From assembly GCF_900142785.1 (NCBI RefSeq), contig NZ_FRCD01000027.1, forward strand, positions 1 to 44,437: a DNA stretch of 44,437 nucleotides, in the 5' to 3' direction. This DNA is from Chryseobacterium carnipullorum. GTDB taxonomy: Bacteria; Bacteroidota; Bacteroidia; Flavobacteriales; Weeksellaceae. Made by a program: the position numbers and the translations under genes. Positions 41,410 to 44,437 of the stretch are shown here, one piece after another (positions within the stretch are counted from its first letter, which is position 1; each line of letters starts with the position of its first letter). The notes beneath the pieces were generated by a model. The model was not told where the DNA came from. It saw only the letters and a program-made list of their open reading frames with translations, and did not search any database.

Positions 41410-42270
41410 ATGAGAACATACGCAGGAATTCCTGAAGAAAATGCAACGTTAGAGAACTCTAAAGTAATGCTGGTAACCGTTCCTTACGATGGAACTTCAA
41501 CTTGGGGAAAAGGAGCTGATAAAGGCCCGGAATTATTCCTTGATGCTTCCGAAAATATGGAGCTTTATGATATTGAAACAGGAACGGAGCCTTTCCTTGA
41601 CGGAGTATATCTGGCAGGAGAAATTTCTGAAAACTCAAGCCCTGAAGCAATGACAGAAGCGGTATACCAAAAAACAAAAGAGCTTTTGAACAACGAAGGA
41701 AAAGTATTTACCCTTTTTGGAGGAGAACATTCTGTATCTATCGGTTCTATCCGTGCCGTAGGAGAGAAGTTTGAAAACCTTACTGTTCTTCAGCTGGATG
41801 CCCACACCGACTTACGTCCTGAATTCCATGGTTCTACTTCTAACCATGCCTGTGCGGTTTTTGAAGCGAATCAGAAGCATAACTTAGTTCAGGTGGGAAT
41901 CCGTTCTATGGATGCTGAAGAAGCGGAATATCTGCCGGAAGGAAGAGTGTTTTTCGCCCATGAGATCGCAAACAATGACAACTGGGTGAATGATGTTTTG
42001 GAAAAAGTTTCAGGAAATGTGTATATCACGATTGACCTTGATGCTTTCGATCCTTCTATTGCTCCATCTACAGGGACGCCTGAGCCAGGCGGTCTTCAGT
42101 GGTATCCTACATTGGAATTATTGAGAAAAGTATTTGAAAAATGTAATGTGGTAGCCTTTGATATCGTAGAATTAATGGATTCTCCGATGGCGAAGCCAAC
42201 TGCTTTCTTAGCGGCTAAGTTATACTACAAAATGCTTGCTTACAACCATATTTATAACAACAACAACTAA
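41410..42270 (+). CDS. speB: Agmatinase (ureohydrolase)
   Basis: A 286-residue manganese ureohydrolase that converts agmatine to putrescine and urea, completing the route begun by speA. Metal ligands appear in GGEHS (H107), LDAHTD (D130, H132, D134) and DLDAFDPS (D209, D211). The substrate loop HGSTSNHACAV (140-150) fits agmatinase; the family also includes arginase and formimidoylglutamase, which are the alternatives. The last residues are Asn-rich. It is separated from speA by the convergent HAD gene and has its own promoter. Confidence 0.9.
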   Translation: MRTYAGIPEENATLENSKVMLVTVPYDGTSTWGKGADKGPELFLDASENMELYDIETGTEPFLDGVYLAGEISENSSPEAMTEAVYQKTKELLNNEGKVFTLFGGEHSVSIGSIRAVGEKFENLTVLQLDAHTDLRPEFHGSTSNHACAVFEANQKHNLVQVGIRSMDAEEAEYLPEGRVFFAHEIANNDNWVNDVLEKVSGNVYITIDLDAFDPSIAPSTGTPEPGGLQWYPTLELLRKVFEKCNVVAFDIVELMDSPMAKPTAFLAAKLYYKMLAYNHIYNNNN

Positions 42271-42316
42271 AATTCCGCAAGAATCAGATTTTTTCTGCCC
42301 TGTATTCTTCGGAAAT
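42271..42316 (+). terminator. Imperfect long hairpin after speB
   Basis: ATTCCG and AAGAAT (42272-42283, one extra C between them) pair with ATTCTT and CGGAAT-like sequence (42304-42315). No clear T-run follows, so this may be a weak terminator or a leader structure of the Ada-like gene. Confidence 0.4.
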
Positions 42317-42339
42317 TTGTGAGGTAAAAAAGAAATAGT

Positions 42340-43200
42340 ATGTCCGCACAAAGTCAGATCGATTACAACAGAATTGCCAAAGCGATAGCGTATATCCAGG
42401 ACAATTTCAGGCTTCAGCCAGGTTTGGAGGAAGTGGCAGAGAATATTCACTTAAGTCCGGCTCACTTTCAGAAGATATTCACGGAATGGGCAGGAACAAG
42501 TCCGAAGAAATTTTTACAGTTCATCAGTCTTGAACATGCTAAAAATTTACTGAAGGAAGACAAAGCAACTTTATCTGATACCGCCTACGAGACGGGACTT
42601 TCCAGCACAAGCAGGCTTCATGACCTCTTTGTGAACATTGAAGGAATGTCTCCGGCGGAATATAAAAACGGCGGAAAAAGCCTGAACATCAACTACAGTT
42701 TTTCCAACAGTCCTTTTGGATCTGTAATGGCAGCATCTACTGAAAAAGGGATCTGCTACATGGCTTTTGAAGACGATAAACAAACAGCATTGGGAAATTT
42801 AATACATACTTTTCCCAATGCTTCTTTTTTTGAAAGACAGGATACTCTTCAAAAAAATGCACTCTCTATATTTGATAAAGACTGGACGAAACTCAGCATG
42901 ATTAAACTTCATTTAAAAGGAACAGATTTCCAGCTTAAAGTTTGGGAAAGTCTGCTTTCTATCCCAATGGGAAAGCTCTCTACCTATGGCAGTCTGGCAC
43001 AAAAGGTTGGAAATCCGAAAGCGTCCAGAGCGGTGGGAACAGCGATTGGAAGTAATCCTGTTGCTTTTCTTATTCCCTGTCACCGGGTGATACAATCTAC
43101 AGGAAATCTGGGTGGCTACCGATGGGGAAGTGAAAGGAAGCAGCTAATGGTAGGCTGGGAAAGTTCCCATATTTACTCTGAAAATTCTATTTTGCTTTAA
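42340..43200 (+). CDS. Ada-like AraC-HTH / O6-methylguanine-DNA methyltransferase fusion
   Basis: A 286-residue bifunctional protein for alkylation damage. Residues about 8-110 are an AraC-type DNA-binding domain (LSPAHFQKIFTEWAGTSPKK, then YETGLSSTSRLHDLF). Residues about 120-286 are the O6-alkylguanine-DNA alkyltransferase with acceptor C247 in the IPCHRV motif and the flanking RAVGTAIGSNP and GNLGGYRWG. The N-terminal Cys4 phosphotriester-sensing domain of E. coli Ada is missing, so activation by that route is not possible. It probably both repairs O6-methylguanine and regulates nearby repair genes such as alkB. Confidence 0.92.
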   Translation: MSAQSQIDYNRIAKAIAYIQDNFRLQPGLEEVAENIHLSPAHFQKIFTEWAGTSPKKFLQFISLEHAKNLLKEDKATLSDTAYETGLSSTSRLHDLFVNIEGMSPAEYKNGGKSLNINYSFSNSPFGSVMAASTEKGICYMAFEDDKQTALGNLIHTFPNASFFERQDTLQKNALSIFDKDWTKLSMIKLHLKGTDFQLKVWESLLSIPMGKLSTYGSLAQKVGNPKASRAVGTAIGSNPVAFLIPCHRVIQSTGNLGGYRWGSERKQLMVGWESSHIYSENSILL

Positions 43201-43203
43201 TTA

Positions 43204-43517
43204 TTATTTAAACCACAAAAGTCACAAAAGCGTTACGTTTTATTTTAAAAGTTGAATATTTTTAAGTAAAAAAGTTCACAAAATATAACCTGGAGTTTTT
43301 TAGCTTTCGTTTATATGAATATCAGATTTAAGTTTTGGCTAAAGGCTGATTGGATGTTTTTTATTTATAAAACAGAAAATACATATATTTAGAAAGATGA
43401 GTACTGAATAAAATCTCTGATTTTCAAAAAAACTTAAGTGCGCTTTATTCAACGTTTTAATAATAACTTAAAAAACTTAAGTGTTAAAAACTTTTGCGAC
43501 TTTTGTGGTTTAAATAA
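43204..43517. mobile_element. 314 bp element with 27 bp terminal inverted repeats (MITE-like)
   Basis: Positions 43204-43230 (TTATTTAAACCACAAAAGTC then ACAAAAG) and the complement of 43491-43517 agree at 26 of 27 bases. The interior has no gene. It contains two copies of AACTTAAGTG (near 43432 and 43475) and AT-rich sequence. It begins 4 bases after the ada-like stop. This is the structure expected of a miniature inverted-repeat element; no target duplication is obvious. Confidence 0.5.
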
Positions 43518-43571
43518 AACTGTAATTATAAAATCTAATGACTCATTCATACTTTTTACAAACTCAAAATC

Positions 43572-44183
43572 ATGAATAACCTGTTTGAAGAAATATCAGA
43601 ATATCCTTTGAATATTCTTCCGAATGACGGAACAGTCCATTATTACGGAACAGTATTTAACAAAGAAAGATCAGATTTCTTTTATGATTATCTACTCAAT
43701 CAAATCCCATGGGAAAATGATGAAGCAGTGATCTTTGGAAAATTAATTTTAACGAAGAGAAAAGTAGCCTGGTTCGGAGAAAAAGCCTTTGAATATACCT
43801 ATTCAAAACGGACAAAATATGCAAAATTCTGGACTCCGGAATTACTCGAACTGAAGAAAAAGTGTGAGGAAGTTTCCGGAGAAACATACAATTCCTGCCT
43901 TCTCAATTTATACCATGACGGAAGCGAAGGAATGGCCTACCACAGCGACGGAGAAAAGGATCTTAAAAAACACGGAGCCATTGCATCCCTGACTTTCGGT
44001 GCAGAAAGAAAGTTTTTATTTAAACATAAAACCACCAAAGAGAAAGTGGAAATATTCCTCGAAAACGGAAGTCTTTTGATCATGAAAGGGACAACACAGG
44101 AAAACTGGCTGCACAGACTTCCGCCAACCACCAAAGTGAAAACCCCAAGAGTGAATCTTACTTTCAGAACGATTGAAGAATAA
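43572..44183 (+). CDS. alkB: AlkB-type alpha-ketoglutarate-dependent DNA dioxygenase
   Basis: A 203-residue Fe(II)/2-oxoglutarate dioxygenase that oxidatively removes methyl groups from 1-methyladenine and 3-methylcytosine. Iron ligands are H124 and D126 (YHSDGE) and H181 (WLHRLP). R193 and R199 (TPRVNLTFR) bind 2-oxoglutarate and substrate. LNLYHDGSEGMAYHSD (111-126) and ASLTFGAERKFLFKHK (about 138-153) are family features. It lies downstream of the Ada-like gene in the same direction, so the two form an alkylation-repair pair. The terminal-inverted-repeat element lies between them. A near-consensus TACTTTTT is just upstream. Confidence 0.93.
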   Translation: MNNLFEEISEYPLNILPNDGTVHYYGTVFNKERSDFFYDYLLNQIPWENDEAVIFGKLILTKRKVAWFGEKAFEYTYSKRTKYAKFWTPELLELKKKCEEVSGETYNSCLLNLYHDGSEGMAYHSDGEKDLKKHGAIASLTFGAERKFLFKHKTTKEKVEIFLENGSLLIMKGTTQENWLHRLPPTTKVKTPRVNLTFRTIEE

Positions 44184-44342
44184 TAAAATCGTGATTTCGG
44201 AACCTTTGTCAACATTTTTTTGTTAAGAATGGCATTACGATTATCTCTTTTGGTAAATAAGGTTTTACAAATGGTGGCTAAGGCACTAGAAGCTACCCTC
44301 TCCAAATGACATAAAAAAATCCGGTCGCTCAATTTCTCGAAG
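44184..44342. other. 159 bp flank between alkB and the IS end
   Basis: I see no gene, promoter or clear terminator here. A minus-strand frame runs through it into alkB antisense, but it has no family features. Confidence 0.4.
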
Positions 44343-44437
44343 TAGACTGCACCCCAAAGTTTAGACAAAATTAAACAATATTATTATATGAAAGAGTTCG
44401 GTACTGTACCGGACTCTTTCCTTTTAGATTAAGTCTT
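44343..44437. mobile_element. End of an IS150-like insertion sequence (IS3 family), truncated by the window edge
   Basis: TAGACTGCACCCCAAAGTTT begins at 44343 and resembles the IS150 terminal repeat (TGTACTGCACCC...). The segment continues to a near-perfect 15 bp hairpin at 44390-44420 (GAAAGAGTTCGGTAC with GTACCGGACTCTTTC around a central T). No transposase is visible because the element runs off the window. Confidence 0.55.

Noticed and set aside
43937..44368. Minus-strand 143-residue frame over alkB
   Set aside because: Most of it is the reverse complement of alkB coding sequence; the upstream part has no recognisable motif.

Overview
The window looks like a chromosomal piece of a Flavobacteriia bacterium, most likely Chryseobacterium or a close Weeksellaceae relative. 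The evidence is an AT-rich genome, repeated Bacteroidetes-type -7 promoter elements (TAnnTTTG) just upstream of genes, few clear Shine-Dalgarno sequences, a fused LpxC-FabZ, a PorX-type response regulator, a type IX secretion (T9SS) C-terminal sorting domain, and hemB, rimO, sucD and lpx genes of Bacteroidetes character. I see no rRNA, tRNA or CRISPR array.

Region 1 (1-7.5 kb) is the distal end of a surface-polysaccharide (O-antigen or capsule) cluster. It is visibly AT-richer than the rest. On the plus strand it holds a GT4 glycosyltransferase, an EpsG/Wzy-type polymerase, a second GT4, an NAD-dependent sugar epimerase/reductase, a WecA/WbpL-type initiating sugar-phosphate transferase and RfbC. 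A divergent lipoprotein with a probable parallel beta-helix lies at the left. A strong terminator follows rfbC. Region 2 (7.5-11.7 kb) has rimO, two secreted proteins of unknown function, a 0.6 kb non-coding stretch with a cluster of GTTAAC-like sites, and a small RlpA-like protein.

Region 3 (11.7-17.1 kb, minus strand) has exonuclease III with a YciI-like partner, porX, an S41 peptidase and a NYN/OST-HTH protein. Region 4 (17.3-25.2 kb, plus) has an HD phosphohydrolase and then the lipid A run lpxD, lpxC/fabZ, lpxA, efp and a second lpxD-like gene, followed by sucD and a porin-like beta-barrel. Region 5 (25.4-36.3 kb) has a NatAB-like ABC exporter, a tiny secreted protein that is almost only a T9SS sorting domain, hemB, a hypothetical protein with possible gasdermin-like architecture, a TM2 protein, lptB with an unusual C-terminal extension, an MsbA-like exporter, a WYL regulator, a DinB protein and a coiled-coil lipoprotein.

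Region 6 (36.6-44.4 kb) has an overlapping set (cobalamin adenosyltransferase, thiamine pyrophosphokinase, lipoprotein phosphatase), speA and speB for putrescine synthesis separated by a HAD phosphatase on the other strand, and an Ada-like methyltransferase plus AlkB for alkylation repair. The intergenic DNA here is rich in repeats: two interspersed repeats, three degenerate 7-8 bp tandem tracts, a 314 bp element with 27 bp terminal inverted repeats between ada and alkB, and an IS150-like insertion-sequence end that runs off the right edge.

Two themes recur. One is envelope building: O-antigen, lipid A synthesis, LPS export. The other is T9SS: porX plus a sorting-domain-only protein. The most open-ended observations are the gasdermin-like candidate, the extended LptB, the sorting-domain-only protein and the terminal-inverted-repeat element.
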